This document shows positions 44,700 through 53,981 of a DNA stretch of 64,000 nucleotides, one piece after another. The notes under the pieces were generated by a model. The model was not told where the DNA came from and made no database searches. It saw nothing but the letters and a program-made list of their open reading frames with translations. Origin of the DNA: Trebonia sp963811335 (GTDB lineage: Bacteria; Actinomycetota; Actinomycetes; Streptosporangiales; Streptosporangiaceae). Location: NCBI GenBank assembly GCA_963811335.1, contig CAWERB010000018.1:209206-273205 (forward strand). Reading direction: 5' to 3'. A program made the position numbers and the translations under genes. Numbering within the stretch: position 1 is the first letter of the stretch; each line of letters opens with the position of its first letter.

Positions 44700-46503
44700 A
44701 TGGAGACGGCCCCGGGGCCGTCGGCCGGCGCGGCGCGCGGGCGATTGGCCTGGATCGTCGGCACGCCGCTCGCCGCGGCCGTGCTCATGTTCTGCTACCT
44801 GCGTATCGCGGGGACCACGCAGGTCAACTCGGACGGCGCCGGACTGGTCTGGGAGGCCTCGAGCATCCTGCACGGCAACGTGCTGCTGCACGGCTGGTGG
44901 GCCACGGACGTGTCGTTCTACACCACCGAGCTGCCCGAGTACGTGACGGTGACCGCCTTCGCCGGGATCCGCCCCGAGGTGGTGCACATCTGCTCGGCGC
45001 TGACCTACACGCTCCTCGTGCTGCTCGCCGCCTTCGTGGCCCGCGGCCGCGCGCGCGGCGCCGAGGGCGTCATCCGGGCCCTGCTCGCCGCGGGGATCGT
45101 GCTCGCGCCGCAGCCGACCGGGCCGACCCAGGTGCTGCTCGGCAGCCCGGACCACGTCGGCACCGCGGTGCCCGTGCTGGTACTGCTCTCACTGCTCGAC
45201 TGGGCCCCGCCCCGCTGGTACGGGGCCTGCGCGGGCATCCTGCTCGCCGCGGCGATCGTCGGGGACCCGCTCATCGAGGTGGTCGGCGTCCTGCCGCTCT
45301 TCCTCGGCTGCCTGATCCGGGCCGGGCGGATCCTTCGGCAGCGGCGGGCGGAAGCGGGCGCCCCGGCGGCCTCGTCGCGGCCGTCGCGCCGCCTCGCCTG
45401 GGCGTGGCGGACCGCCTGGTACGAGTTGTCGCTCGCCGCCGCGGCGGCGCTGGCCGTCCCGGTCGCCCGCCTGGCTAGCTGGCTGCTTGAGTACCTGGGC
45501 GGGTACCGCACCGCCCAGGGGTTTTACGGCCTCGCAGCCTCCCCATGAGATCCTGCACGGCGTGCCGCTCGCCGCGCGGAGCGTGCTCGCGCTGTTCGGC
45601 GCGGACTACCAGAGCGTGACCGGCGCGGGCAACGTCGCCTTCGCGCTGGTGCACCTCATCGGCGTGGCCGTTGTCATCGCCGCCGTGCTGCTCGCCGCAC
45701 GGCGCCTGATCATGCCGGGGAGCCGGCTGGTGCCGTGGCAGTTTCGCGGGGGCAGCGGCGGTACCGGTACGGGCGGCGCCGGCGGCACGGTTCGGGGCGG
45801 CGACCTGATCAGCGACTTCCTCGTCATCGCCGTGGCGGCCAACTTCGCGGCGTTCGTCATCGAAGTACGCCAGGAGAACATCTACGGCGCCCATGAGATC
45901 GGCCCGGTGCTGTCGCTCGGTGCCGCGCTCGCCGGGCGGGTCCTCGGCGCCCTGATCGCCGCCCGCCTCGGGCACGGCGCCCAGGCGGACCCGGCGGCGC
46001 GCGGCCCGCAGCCGCGCCCTGGTCCGCGGCGCGTCCTGCGCGCCGCCCTGGCCGCGGGGCTGGCCTGCTACGCCCTGATGCTCGGCATCGCCGCCGCGCA
46101 CGAGCAGCAGCCGCCGCGCAACGTCGGCCTCACCCAGTGGCTGGCCGGGCACCACCTGACCAGCGGCCTCGCGCCGTACTGGGAGGCGTCAAGCGTCACG
46201 GTGGACTCCGGCGGTGCGATCACCGTGCTCGCGGTCCAGCCCGAGTTGTCCACCAACTACCTGGAGCCGCAGCACTGGCAGACCGACGTGCTGCTGGCCG
46301 GGGCGCTGGGGCGCACCGCCAACTTCGTCATCATCTCCCCGGCCGAGAACGTGCACCGTAAGTACGTCTTCACGACGTTCGGCCGGCCGGCCGTGACCTA
46401 CCGCTACGGCCCTCTCACCATCATGGTCTGGCACAAGAACCTGCTGCCGTACCTCGTTGTCCAGCACCCCGTTCTCGCCGGCCTTCGGCCAGCAGCGCGA
46501 TGA
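44700..46503 (+). CDS. Multipass membrane protein of unknown function, one frame break
   Basis: About 600 residues with roughly ten hydrophobic segments, such as LAWIVGTPLAAAVLMFCYL, ALTYTLLVLLAAFVA, VPVLVLLSLLD and LISDFLVIAVAANFAAFVI. A large extracytoplasmic C-terminal domain ends in YGPLTIMVWHKNLLPYL. The first loop has NSDGAGLVWEASSILHGN, reminiscent of the acidic loop of GT39/ArnT-like lipid-linked sugar transferases, but no family signature is certain. A break near 45535 (C4 run) joins FYGLAA to PPHEILHG. Starts at 44670, 44679 and 44700 are possible; the last has a G-rich Shine-Dalgarno. Its end overlaps the lspA 3' end by 83 bases. Confidence 0.65.
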
Positions 46504-46966
46504 TGGCGCCGAGCACGCCGAACTGGATCGCCAGGTCCGCTAGGTCAAGCGACCCCCCGCCGCTGGCGAAGTGGATCCAGTCGACGACCCCGCCGCGGCC
46601 CAGGCCGGGGGCGCGGAAGATCCGGTCGGCCAGGTTGCCCGCCGCGCCGCCGAGGACCGCGGCGATGCACAGCGCGACGCCGCGGGAGCGGGCGCGGAAC
46701 GCGATCGCGACGGCGACGGCGGTCACCGCGACCGCGGCGAGCGTGACAAGGACCGGGTAGCCGGACGCGAGGCTGCCGCTCGCCCCGGTGTTGCGGACGA
46801 GGCGGACGGAGGCCCACCCGGACCCGGTAACGCCGGACGGACGGGCGGCGAGCACGAGGGACTTGCTGACCTGATCGGCGGCGAGCACGGCGACGGCGAT
46901 GCCGGCCATCGCCCACCGCACGCCGGGCGCCGCCCTGACCGCCGCGTCCGCCGGGATAAGCCGCAT
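46421..46966 (-). CDS. lspA: Lipoprotein signal peptidase (signal peptidase II)
   Basis: An inner-membrane aspartyl peptidase that removes signal peptides from lipoproteins. 181 residues, four hydrophobic segments. Family blocks: AVLAADQVSKSLV, RNTGASGSL, the catalytic Asp region GNLADRIFR and the second Asp in LDLADLAIQFG. The classic VVDWIHF segment lies between them. Its likely substrates include the two solute-binding lipoproteins encoded at 49.6 and 54.0 kb. The C-terminal ~25 residues overlap the opposite-strand membrane gene. It may be a second copy beside a housekeeping lspA. Confidence 0.88.
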   Translation of the reverse strand: MRLIPADAAVRAAPGVRWAMAGIAVAVLAADQVSKSLVLAARPSGVTGSGWASVRLVRNTGASGSLASGYPVLVTLAAVAVTAVAVAIAFRARSRGVALCIAAVLGGAAGNLADRIFRAPGLGRGGVVDWIHFASGGGSLDLADLAIQFGVLGAIIALLAEGRRERGAGQRGTAAGSCARP

Positions 46967-47111
46967 GATGCCGACAATACCCGCCGGGCCCGCAGCCCGG
47001 CCGAGCCGGATCCCGTACCCCAGCCTCCGATAACAGCAAGAAGCACGGCATGCACACTGCCGGCGCCACTCCGTGCTCGCTCTCCGGGCCGTGATGCGAT
47101 GATGAGAAGCG

Positions 47112-47639
47112 ATGAAACCTGTGAAGCGCTCAGTGGCGGTCGTCGTGCGCCGGGCCGCTGGCGCGTCCGACGGCGACGCTCAGGCCGGCGGCGACGCGGC
47201 CGCCGCCGGGACGTTCCTCGTGGTGCAACGCCCTGACGAGCCGGCTGACCCCCTCAGGGGAGCCTGGGGGCTGCCCGCGGTCACCCTGCACGACGGCGAG
47301 GACGACCGCGACGCGGTCGTCCGGGCCGGGCGGGTCAAGCTCGGCGTCGAGCTCGCACCCGGCCGCCGGATCGGCGAGAAGACCGCCGACCGGGGCGGCT
47401 ACCTGCTGCGGCTGGCCGACTATGAGGCCACCATCGTCTCCGGGGTTCCCTGGGTGCCGCAGCCTGACGCGTCGATGACCCAGTACACCGCGTGCCTGTT
47501 CACCGCCGACACCGCGATGCTCGGCGGGGCGGCCGCCCGCGGCTCGCTCTGCGCGCAGATCTTCCTGGAGGACAGCGTCGGGCCTGAGGACAGCGTCGGG
47601 CCCGAGGACGGCGGGCGGAACCAGCTGGACCCGGCGTGA
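47112..47639 (+). CDS. Nudix-fold protein with a degenerate Nudix box
   Basis: A 175-residue protein with Nudix-domain layout (SVAVVVRRA, FLVVQRPDEP, GAWGLPAVTLHDGEDDRDAV). The box should read G-x5-E-x7-R-E-U-x-E-E-x-G-U; here the metal-binding R-E-x-x-E-E is replaced by VVRAGRVKLGV, so hydrolysis is doubtful. Its C terminus holds two copies of EDSVGP. The stop overlaps the amidohydrolase start (GTGA), so the pair is co-translated. It may be a sensor or binding protein. Confidence 0.7.
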   Translation: MKPVKRSVAVVVRRAAGASDGDAQAGGDAAAAGTFLVVQRPDEPADPLRGAWGLPAVTLHDGEDDRDAVVRAGRVKLGVELAPGRRIGEKTADRGGYLLRLADYEATIVSGVPWVPQPDASMTQYTACLFTADTAMLGGAAARGSLCAQIFLEDSVGPEDSVGPEDGGRNQLDPA

Positions 47640-48553
47640 CCGGGGACGAGCCGGCCCGCGGGGCCGGCGACGAACTGGACGACGACGTCGCGCGCACGCA
47701 GGCGTTCCTTCACCGGGCCGGGCTGGCCAGCTTGATCGACGTGCACACGCACTTCATGCCGGAGAAGCTGCTCGCCGCGGTGTGGGCGTACTTCGACGCC
47801 GGCGGGCCGCTGGTCGGCCGGCCGTGGCCGGTCGTCTACCGGCAGGACGAGCAGGCGCGGGTGGCGGCGCTGCGCTCGTTCGGCGTCGAGGCGTTCACCG
47901 CGATGCTGTACCCGCACAAGCCGGGCATGGCGCACTCGCTCAACGAATGGGCGGCGGACTTCGCCGCGAGGACCCCGGACTGCCTGCATACCGCGACGTT
48001 CTTCGCCGAGCCGTCGGCCGCGGCCGACGTGTGCCGGGCACTCGGCCAGGGCGCCCGCGTCTTCAAGTGCCATCTCCAGGTGGGCGACTTCGACCCGAAC
48101 GACCCGCTGCTGGATGAGGCGTGGGGCCTGCTCGCCGACGCCGGGGTGCCGGTGGTCACGCACTGCGGCTCCGGCCCGGTGCCCGGACGGTTCACCGGGC
48201 CGGAGCCGGTGGCCCGGCTGCTCGGCCGGTACCCCAGGCTGCGCCTGGTGGTGGCGCACCTGGGCATGCCGGAGTACGTCGAGTTCCTTGACCTGGCCGA
48301 GCGCAACGACCACGTCATGCTCGATACCACGATGTCGTTCACGCTGTGGATCGAAAAGGGAGGCGCGCCGTTCCCCGCGGCCGGGCTGCCCAGGCTGCGC
48401 GACCTCGGGGACCGGGTACTGTTCGGCACCGACTTCCCGAACATCCCGCACTCCTACGCGGACGCGCTCGAGGCCCTGGAGATGACCGGCCTCGGCGGGC
48501 CGTGGCTGCGCGCGGTCTGCCACGACAACGCCGCCAGGCTGTTCGCCCGCTGA
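47636..48553 (+). CDS. Amidohydrolase-family (ACMSD-like) protein
   Basis: A 305-residue metal-dependent TIM barrel, the second of its family in the window. Motifs are LIDVHTHFMPEKLLA, VFKCHLQVGDFDP, VVTHCGSGPVPG, LVVAHLGMPEY and VLFGTDFPNIPHSY. The GTG start overlaps the Nudix stop. Followed by two strong hairpins. Family members are decarboxylases or hydrolases of small carboxylic acids. The substrate is unknown. Confidence 0.82.
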   Translation: MTGDEPARGAGDELDDDVARTQAFLHRAGLASLIDVHTHFMPEKLLAAVWAYFDAGGPLVGRPWPVVYRQDEQARVAALRSFGVEAFTAMLYPHKPGMAHSLNEWAADFAARTPDCLHTATFFAEPSAAADVCRALGQGARVFKCHLQVGDFDPNDPLLDEAWGLLADAGVPVVTHCGSGPVPGRFTGPEPVARLLGRYPRLRLVVAHLGMPEYVEFLDLAERNDHVMLDTTMSFTLWIEKGGAPFPAAGLPRLRDLGDRVLFGTDFPNIPHSYADALEALEMTGLGGPWLRAVCHDNAARLFAR

Positions 48554-48623
48554 CCGCCCGGCTCTCCGGCAGCATCGTGCGTCGGCCCGCTGCCCCGCTG
48601 GGGGCGGCCCAGGGCATGCCGCG

Positions 48624-48663
48624 GGGCTGCCGGCATTGGCCCCCCAACCTCTGCCGGCAGCCC
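48624..48663. terminator. Hairpin terminator 1 between convergent genes
   Basis: GGGCTGCCGGCA (48624-48635) pairs exactly with TGCCGGCAGCCC (48652-48663) over a 16-base loop, 70 bases after the amidohydrolase stop. Confidence 0.65.
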
Positions 48664-48702
48664 GCGTTGTGCCACCGCCGCTGAGCTATCCGTGTCACGG
48701 CG

Positions 48703-48742
48703 ACCGGCGGTGGCGGCGCGCTACCCCGCCGCCACCACCGGT
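48703..48742. terminator. Hairpin terminator 2 between convergent genes
   Basis: ACCGGCGGTGGCGGCG (48703-48718) pairs with 48727-48742 with a single mismatch over an eight-base loop. It lies between the amidohydrolase (plus) and WhiB (minus) genes and can serve both. Confidence 0.65.
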
Positions 48743-48835
48743 TGCCCGGCCGACCGCGGCCCCCGTTCCGCGGTCGATCTGCCGTGCGACGGGGCTTCCC
48801 CGTGGCCATCCGTCGCCGGCCGTCAAAAAACAGTG

Positions 48836-49216
48836 TCACACCGAACGGATGCGGCTCTTCCTTGCCCGCGTCCCGCTGCCGCCCGACTCGCCGCGGGCGG
48901 GCCGCATCACCTTCCGCCGCTGGCGCTGCTCTACCTCGCGCAGCTCGCGCACCCGCAGCTGCCGCTCCTCCTCGGTTGTCCCGCCCCACACCCCGTGCAT
49001 CTGGTGCGTGGCCAGGGCGTACTGCAGGCACTGGCGCCGCACCCGGCAGCCGGCGCATATCGCCTTAGCCCGTTCGATCTCGCCGGCCCCCGGCCCCCGC
49101 GCGGCGACAGGAAAGAACAGCTCCGGATCCATCTCCCGGCAGGCAGCCGATCGCCACCAGTCGCGCCGCTCCTCCTCAAGCGCGGCGCGCTGGGCTGGCA
49201 GCTGGGTAACAACCAT
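48836..49216 (-). CDS. WhiB-family [4Fe-4S] transcriptional regulator
   Basis: An actinobacterial Wbl protein, 126 residues. Four cluster cysteines are visible: WWRSAACREMDPELFFP, then AICAGCRVRRQC. The family turn GVWGGTTEEER and a basic C-terminal tail (RQRRKV, TRARKSRIRSV) follow. Wbl proteins bind sigma region 4 and sense redox or NO. The start has a G-rich sequence upstream. It is divergent from the ABC importer operon across 420 bases, so it could control it, though that is only positional. Confidence 0.92.
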   Translation of the reverse strand: MVVTQLPAQRAALEEERRDWWRSAACREMDPELFFPVAARGPGAGEIERAKAICAGCRVRRQCLQYALATHQMHGVWGGTTEEERQLRVRELREVEQRQRRKVMRPARGESGGSGTRARKSRIRSV

Positions 49217-49639
49217 GCGCAGACCCCCCGAATCACTCCTGTCCTAGAGTCCCTGGTTACTCTCCGTTGCGCATCGGTAACAATACCTACACCCTTACCT
49301 ATATGCAAACCCGTCTCACCAGGCAATCCAGCACGCCGTCTTATGTCGACAAAGCCTGTCAATGGCGACCGGCCGGTGCGGCGCCGTTAGGTATCGGCCG
49401 CCGGCGGGGCTTTTCGCCTGGTGACACTGTGTAATCGAAGCTCCAGGGGTGGGCTTCCCGCGGCCGATAACGGCCCAGCTTGTCCCGCATCATGACAAAT
49501 CGCGACGTGACGGACGCCAGTGGTTTATAGCGAGGCAACCTTCTGTTCAACCTGGTTCGCCAAGATACCGACTTGTCTAGCCAAGATGTATACGCCTGCC
49601 CCCAAGTAACCCTGGTGGGCGGCAATGGGAGGGTTTCAC
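49217..49639. other. Long divergent intergenic region (WhiB / ABC importer 1)
   Basis: About 420 bases with lower GC than the neighbours. It must hold both promoters. I see GTTAC and GTAAC half sites near 49256-49283 and no certain -35/-10 pair or riboswitch. A long untranslated leader is possible for either gene. Confidence 0.4.
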
Positions 49640-50836
49640 TTGCGCGCATCTAAGGCGATCGTGGCGGCCGTCGCCGCGGTCGGGTCCATCATGCTCGCTG
49701 CGGGCTGCAGCAGCTCAAGCTCCTCGAGCTCGGCTAGCTCGCCGAGCAGCTCCGCCGCTGCGGGCGGCGGCGCCTCCTCGGCGAGCGCCGCGCCCTCGGG
49801 CAACGCGAGCACCGCTACCTCCGCCGCCGCCTTCGGCGGCATGGACGCCCTCGTCGCCGCCGCGAAGGCGGAGGGCCAGCTGAACGTCATCACCCTGCCG
49901 AAGAACTGGGCGAACTACGGCGCGATCATGAACGCGTTCACCGCCAAGTACGGCATCAAGATCACCGACGCCAACCCCGAGGGCTCAAGCCAGGACGAGC
50001 TGAACGCGATCAAGCAGCTCAAGGGCCAGGGCAGCGCCCCCGACGTGGTCGACGTCGGCGGCTCGTTCGCGATCACCGGCACGCAGGCGGGCGACTTCGC
50101 CCCGTACCAGGTCGCGACCTGGAACGACATCCCGGCCGCGGCCAAGGAGTCGACCGGCGCGTACTACGCCGACTACGGCGGCTACGTGGCGATCGGCTAC
50201 GACTCGGCCAAGGTGAAGGTCCCGCCGACTTCGTTCAAGTCGCTGCTCGCCGGCAGCTACAAGAACCAGGTCGCGATCGACGGCAACCCGACCCAGACCG
50301 GGTCCGCGTTCGCCGCCGTCTACGCGGCGGCCATGTCCAACGGCGGCTCGCTGGCCAACATCGCCCCCGGGGTCAGCTACTTCAAGAGCCTCAAGCAGGC
50401 CGGCAACTTCGTGCCGGTCGAGGGGACCCCCGCCACCGTTCAGTCTGGTCAGACCCCGATCCTGATCTGGTGGGACTACCTGCTGGCCTCGGAGGTACAG
50501 CCGGTCGACAAGAACTTCAAGATCGTCATCCCGACGGACGGCGTGTACGCCGGCTACTACTACCAGGCGATCAGCGCGACCGCGCCGCACCCGGCCGCGG
50601 CCCGGCTGTGGGAGGAGTTCCTTTACTCGACCGCCGGCCAGAACCTCTTCCTCGGCGGCTCGACCCGTCCGATCGAGATGGCCGCGATGACCACGGCGGG
50701 CACGATCGACCAGTCACTCGCCGCCAAGCTGCCGGCGGTGCCGGGCAGCTCGTCGACCCTGACGCTGCCGACCGCGGCGCAGCAGACCACGGCAGGCTCC
50801 GTCGTCGCCCAGCAGTGGCCGTCCGTCTCCGGCTGA
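49640..50836 (+). CDS. ABC importer 1: solute-binding lipoprotein (ferric/2-aminoethylphosphonate type)
   Basis: Extracellular binding lipoprotein. The TTG at 49640 follows GGGAGGG; an in-frame ATG 15 bases upstream is less likely. The signal peptide ends in a lipobox LAAGC, with a Ser/Ala-rich tether of about 45 residues. The mature domain starts at GGMDALVAAAKAEGQLNVIT, the usual start of this SBP family (iron, spermidine, 2-AEP). The hinge region has SAPDVVDVGGSF and YYADYGGYVAIGYD. The C-terminal motif HPAAARLWEEFLYSTAGQ is shared with the second importer's SBP. Followed one base later by its permease. Confidence 0.85.
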   Translation: MRASKAIVAAVAAVGSIMLAAGCSSSSSSSSASSPSSSAAAGGGASSASAAPSGNASTATSAAAFGGMDALVAAAKAEGQLNVITLPKNWANYGAIMNAFTAKYGIKITDANPEGSSQDELNAIKQLKGQGSAPDVVDVGGSFAITGTQAGDFAPYQVATWNDIPAAAKESTGAYYADYGGYVAIGYDSAKVKVPPTSFKSLLAGSYKNQVAIDGNPTQTGSAFAAVYAAAMSNGGSLANIAPGVSYFKSLKQAGNFVPVEGTPATVQSGQTPILIWWDYLLASEVQPVDKNFKIVIPTDGVYAGYYYQAISATAPHPAAARLWEEFLYSTAGQNLFLGGSTRPIEMAAMTTAGTIDQSLAAKLPAVPGSSSTLTLPTAAQQTTAGSVVAQQWPSVSG

Positions 50837-50837
50837 C

Positions 50838-51788
50838 ATGGCTGACATGACCGATACGGTCACGGCCCCGGGGTCCGCGAGGGACCCCGGGGCTCGCCGC
50901 TTCCCGAAGCTGCCGCGCCCCGGGTCGAACCGGGCGCGCGGCCTCGCCCGCTACGCGGGCCTCGTGCCGTTCGTCGCCTACGTGCTGATCTTCCTGATCA
51001 TCCCGCTGGTCGCGATCATCAAGTACGCGTTCGTTGACCCGAAGACGAACGCGTTCACCTGGTCCAACCTGAACATCGCGACCCACGGCTCCTACCTCCA
51101 CGGGTTCGAGCAGTCCCTGATCCTGTCGCTGATCGCCTCGGTCGTCCCCGGCATCTTCGGGCTGCTGATCGCTTACGCGATCTTCACCGCGCGGGGCCGC
51201 GGCGCCGCGTGGCTGCGGCAGGTGGTGATCACCGCGTCCGGCGTGTTCGCGAACTTCGGCGGCGTGCCGCTCGCGTTCATGTTCATCGCCTCGTTCGGGT
51301 CGAGCGCCCTGGTGACCGGCTGGCTGAACGACATCGGGCTGAACATCTACGGGTGGGGCTTCACCCTGTACACGATGTCCGGCGTCGCGCTGGTCTACAT
51401 GTACTTCCAGATCCCGCTGATGATCCTGATCATGCTGCCCGCCCTGGAGGGGCTGCGCCCGGCGTGGCGGGAGGCGGCGGAGAACCTGGGGGCCCGGTCC
51501 TGGCAGTACTGGCGCCACGTCGGCGGCCCGGTGCTGCTGCCGTCGTTCATGTCCTGCGTGATGCTGCTGTTCGGCTCGGCGCTCGCCGCCTACGCCACCG
51601 CGGAGGCGCTGACCGCCGGCACGATCCCGCTGACCTCGATCCAGATCGGGTCGTTCCTCAACGGCAACGTGATCGCCGGGCAGGAGAACGTCGGCTACGC
51701 GCTGTCCTTCGGCATGGTGGTCATCATCGCGATCCTCATGACCGGCTACGTGCTGTTCCAGCGGAGGGCGTCGAAATGGCTGCGGTAA
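50838..51788 (+). CDS. ABC importer 1: permease A
   Basis: An inner-membrane permease with about six helices (LVPFVAYVLIFLIIPLVAII, LILSLIASVVPGIFGLLIA, FGMVVIIAILMTGYVLF). The EAA loop that contacts the ATPase reads WREAAENLGARSWQYWRHVG. The intact gene has its own start one base after the SBP stop. It ends in KWLR, with the TAA inside the next gene's start (ATGGCTGCGGTAA at 51776-51788). Confidence 0.88.
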   Translation: MADMTDTVTAPGSARDPGARRFPKLPRPGSNRARGLARYAGLVPFVAYVLIFLIIPLVAIIKYAFVDPKTNAFTWSNLNIATHGSYLHGFEQSLILSLIASVVPGIFGLLIAYAIFTARGRGAAWLRQVVITASGVFANFGGVPLAFMFIASFGSSALVTGWLNDIGLNIYGWGFTLYTMSGVALVYMYFQIPLMILIMLPALEGLRPAWREAAENLGARSWQYWRHVGGPVLLPSFMSCVMLLFGSALAAYATAEALTAGTIPLTSIQIGSFLNGNVIAGQENVGYALSFGMVVIIAILMTGYVLFQRRASKWLR

Positions 51789-52618
51789 CGACCGAGCGCA
51801 CCCCGGCTCCGGCCGCCGCCCGGCCACGGCGGCGCGGGCAGGCGCCGGCGTGGCGGTGGGTAATCCTGGCCATCGCCGGCCTGTACTTCCTGCTCCCGCT
51901 GTACGCGGCGCTGCGCTTCGCCGGCCTGAAGGCGTTCGGGACGGTGTTCACCTCGCCCGGGTTCGTCCCCGCGCTGTGGCTGTCGGTCCGGCTGGCCGCG
52001 GTGACCTGGATCGTCAGCATGGCGCTGATGATCCCGACTACGGTGTACGTGCACTTGCGGATGCCCGCCATGCGGCGGCTGCTCGAAAGCGTCACGATCT
52101 TGCCGATCGTCATCCCGCCGGTCGTGCTCATCATCGGCGTGCTGCAGGTGATGCCGCTGGCCCTGCGGGCGTCGGTGTGGATGCTCGGCCTTGAGTACGT
52201 GATCCTCGCGATGCCGTTCGCCTACCGCGCCCTCGACGCGGGGCTGCGGGCGATCGACGTCAAGACGCTCACCGAGGCGTCAAGCTCGCTCGGCGGCGGC
52301 CTGTTCGCCACCTTGTGGCGGGTCCTGCTGCCGAACCTGCGCACCGCGGTGCTCTCGGCGACCATCCTGATCGTCGCGCTTGTCCTCGGCGAGTTCACCA
52401 TGGCCAGCCTGGCCCTGAAGGAGACGTTCCCGGTCTGGATCGTGCTGTTCGACCAGCTGAACGCGAACATCTCGGTCGCGGCCTCGTTCTTCGCCCTGTT
52501 CGTGACCTGGATCTTCCTGATGCTGATCACGGTCGTCGCCACCCGCCAGTCGCGCCGCACCGGCGGCGCCGAGGTGACGCTGTTCACCGTGGCTCCCCGA
52601 GAGACGATAGGAAACTGA
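51776..52618 (+). CDS. ABC importer 1: permease B
   Basis: The second permease, 280 residues. Helices include VILAIAGLYFLLPLYAALRF and TVLPI-type membrane text, with the EAA loop LTEASSSLGGGLFATLWRVL. It overlaps permease A by 13 bases and its stop overlaps the ATPase start (TGATG). The tight coupling predicts equal amounts of all membrane parts. Confidence 0.88.
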   Translation: MAAVTTERTPAPAAARPRRRGQAPAWRWVILAIAGLYFLLPLYAALRFAGLKAFGTVFTSPGFVPALWLSVRLAAVTWIVSMALMIPTTVYVHLRMPAMRRLLESVTILPIVIPPVVLIIGVLQVMPLALRASVWMLGLEYVILAMPFAYRALDAGLRAIDVKTLTEASSSLGGGLFATLWRVLLPNLRTAVLSATILIVALVLGEFTMASLALKETFPVWIVLFDQLNANISVAASFFALFVTWIFLMLITVVATRQSRRTGGAEVTLFTVAPRETIGN

Positions 52619-53778
52619 TGCCTACTAACGAGCTAGCGGGCAACGAGACCAAGGCGGCTAAGGCCGCCGCGGGCATCGCCTGGACGGACACGGCGGAGGG
52701 CGCACCTGGCGGCACCAGCGTGTCGCTGCGCGGCCTCACCCGCACCTTCGGCGCGACCAGGGCCCTCGACGAGATGTCCCTGGAGATCGCGCCGGGTGAG
52801 CTCGTCGCCCTGCTCGGCCCGTCCGGCTGCGGCAAGACGACGGCACTGCGGATCGTCGCCGGGTTCGAGTTCGCCGACTCCGGCGAGGTGCTGATCGACG
52901 GCAGGGACGTGTCCGGCGTCCCGGCCTCCCGGCGGGACATGGGCATGGTCTTCCAGTCCTACTCCCTGTTCCCGAACATGAACGCGCTCGACAACGTGGC
53001 GTTCGGCCTGCGGATGCGCAAGGTGAGCGGCGGCGGCCGGCGCAAGCGCGCCGCCGAGCTGCTCGACATGGTCGGGCTGGCCCCCCAGGCCGCGCAGTAC
53101 CCGCACCAGCTGTCCGGCGGCCAGCAGCAGCGCGTCGCGCTCGCCCGCGCCCTCGCGATCGAGCCGCGGGTGCTGCTGCTCGACGAGCCGCTGTCCGCGC
53201 TCGACGCCAAGGTCCGGCTGCAGCTGCGCGAGCAGATCCGCACCCTGCAGCAGCGGCTCGGCACCACCACCCTGTTCGTCACCCATGACCAGGAGGAGGC
53301 GCTGTCCATGGCCGACCGGGTCGGCGTCATGCGGGCCGGGCGGCTTGAGCAGGTCGCCGAGCCGGCCGAGCTGTACTCCCGGCCGGCGACCGCGTTCGTG
53401 GCCGAGTTCGTCGGCACCATGAACCGGCTGCCCGGCGAGCTCGGCGCCCAGCCGGTTCATGGGCCGAGCACCGTCACGGTGCTCGGCATCACCGTGCCTG
53501 TCCAGCCGGGCGGGACCGTCCCGGACTCCGGCCCGGTGGACGTGCTCATCCGGCCCGAGAACCTGACCGTCAAGGCCGCCGACGGCGGCAACGGTATCGT
53601 GACCAACCGGACCTTCCTCGGCGCGGTAACCCGGGTCGCGGTCCGGCTGTCGGGTGACACCGAGGTATCGGTGGACGTCTCCTCGGCGGTCGCCTTGGAG
53701 ATGGCGCCGGGCACCGCCGTCGAGGTGGGCGTTCCCGCCACGCCGGTCCTCATCACGCCGCGCGCCGGCTACCACTAG
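52618..53778 (+). CDS. ABC importer 1: ATPase
   Basis: The energy-coupling ATPase, 386 residues. Walker A is LGPSGCGKTTALR, the Q-loop is VFQSYSLFPNM, the signature is LSGGQQQR, Walker B is VLLLDEPLSALDAKVR and the H-loop is LFVTHDQEEAL. A C-terminal TOBE-like domain (DVLIRPENLTV) is present, as in the MalK/PotA/FbpC group. An extra ~35 residues precede the core (MPTNELAGNETKAAK). Confidence 0.92.
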   Translation: MPTNELAGNETKAAKAAAGIAWTDTAEGAPGGTSVSLRGLTRTFGATRALDEMSLEIAPGELVALLGPSGCGKTTALRIVAGFEFADSGEVLIDGRDVSGVPASRRDMGMVFQSYSLFPNMNALDNVAFGLRMRKVSGGGRRKRAAELLDMVGLAPQAAQYPHQLSGGQQQRVALARALAIEPRVLLLDEPLSALDAKVRLQLREQIRTLQQRLGTTTLFVTHDQEEALSMADRVGVMRAGRLEQVAEPAELYSRPATAFVAEFVGTMNRLPGELGAQPVHGPSTVTVLGITVPVQPGGTVPDSGPVDVLIRPENLTVKAADGGNGIVTNRTFLGAVTRVAVRLSGDTEVSVDVSSAVALEMAPGTAVEVGVPATPVLITPRAGYH

Positions 53779-53981
53779 CCAGCTCACCAGTCCGGCCTGG
53801 CTGGGACACCGGTCAAGCGGGCCTCGCTTCGGCCGTCACTGTTCCGCTAAGTGGGACAACCGGTCCGGTCGCACGGCAACTCGATAACGGATATTGACAC
53901 TCTTTCCGCGCTTGTGTGAGCATCCCGGCCATCAAGCGTTTTAGGGTGGCTCACCCTGCGTTTGCCTAGGGGAGGTATTCG
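53779..53981. promoter_or_regulatory. Promoter region of ABC importer 2
   Basis: About 200 bases separate the two importer operons. TTGACA at about 53896 is a good -35. A -10 at the correct distance is weak (TGTGAG). GGGGAGG precedes the TTG start of the second SBP. Confidence 0.45.

Noticed and set aside
48339..49058. Open frame over the end of the amidohydrolase and the WhiB tail
   Set aside because: It runs through two terminator hairpins and antisense to conserved sequence; no domain.
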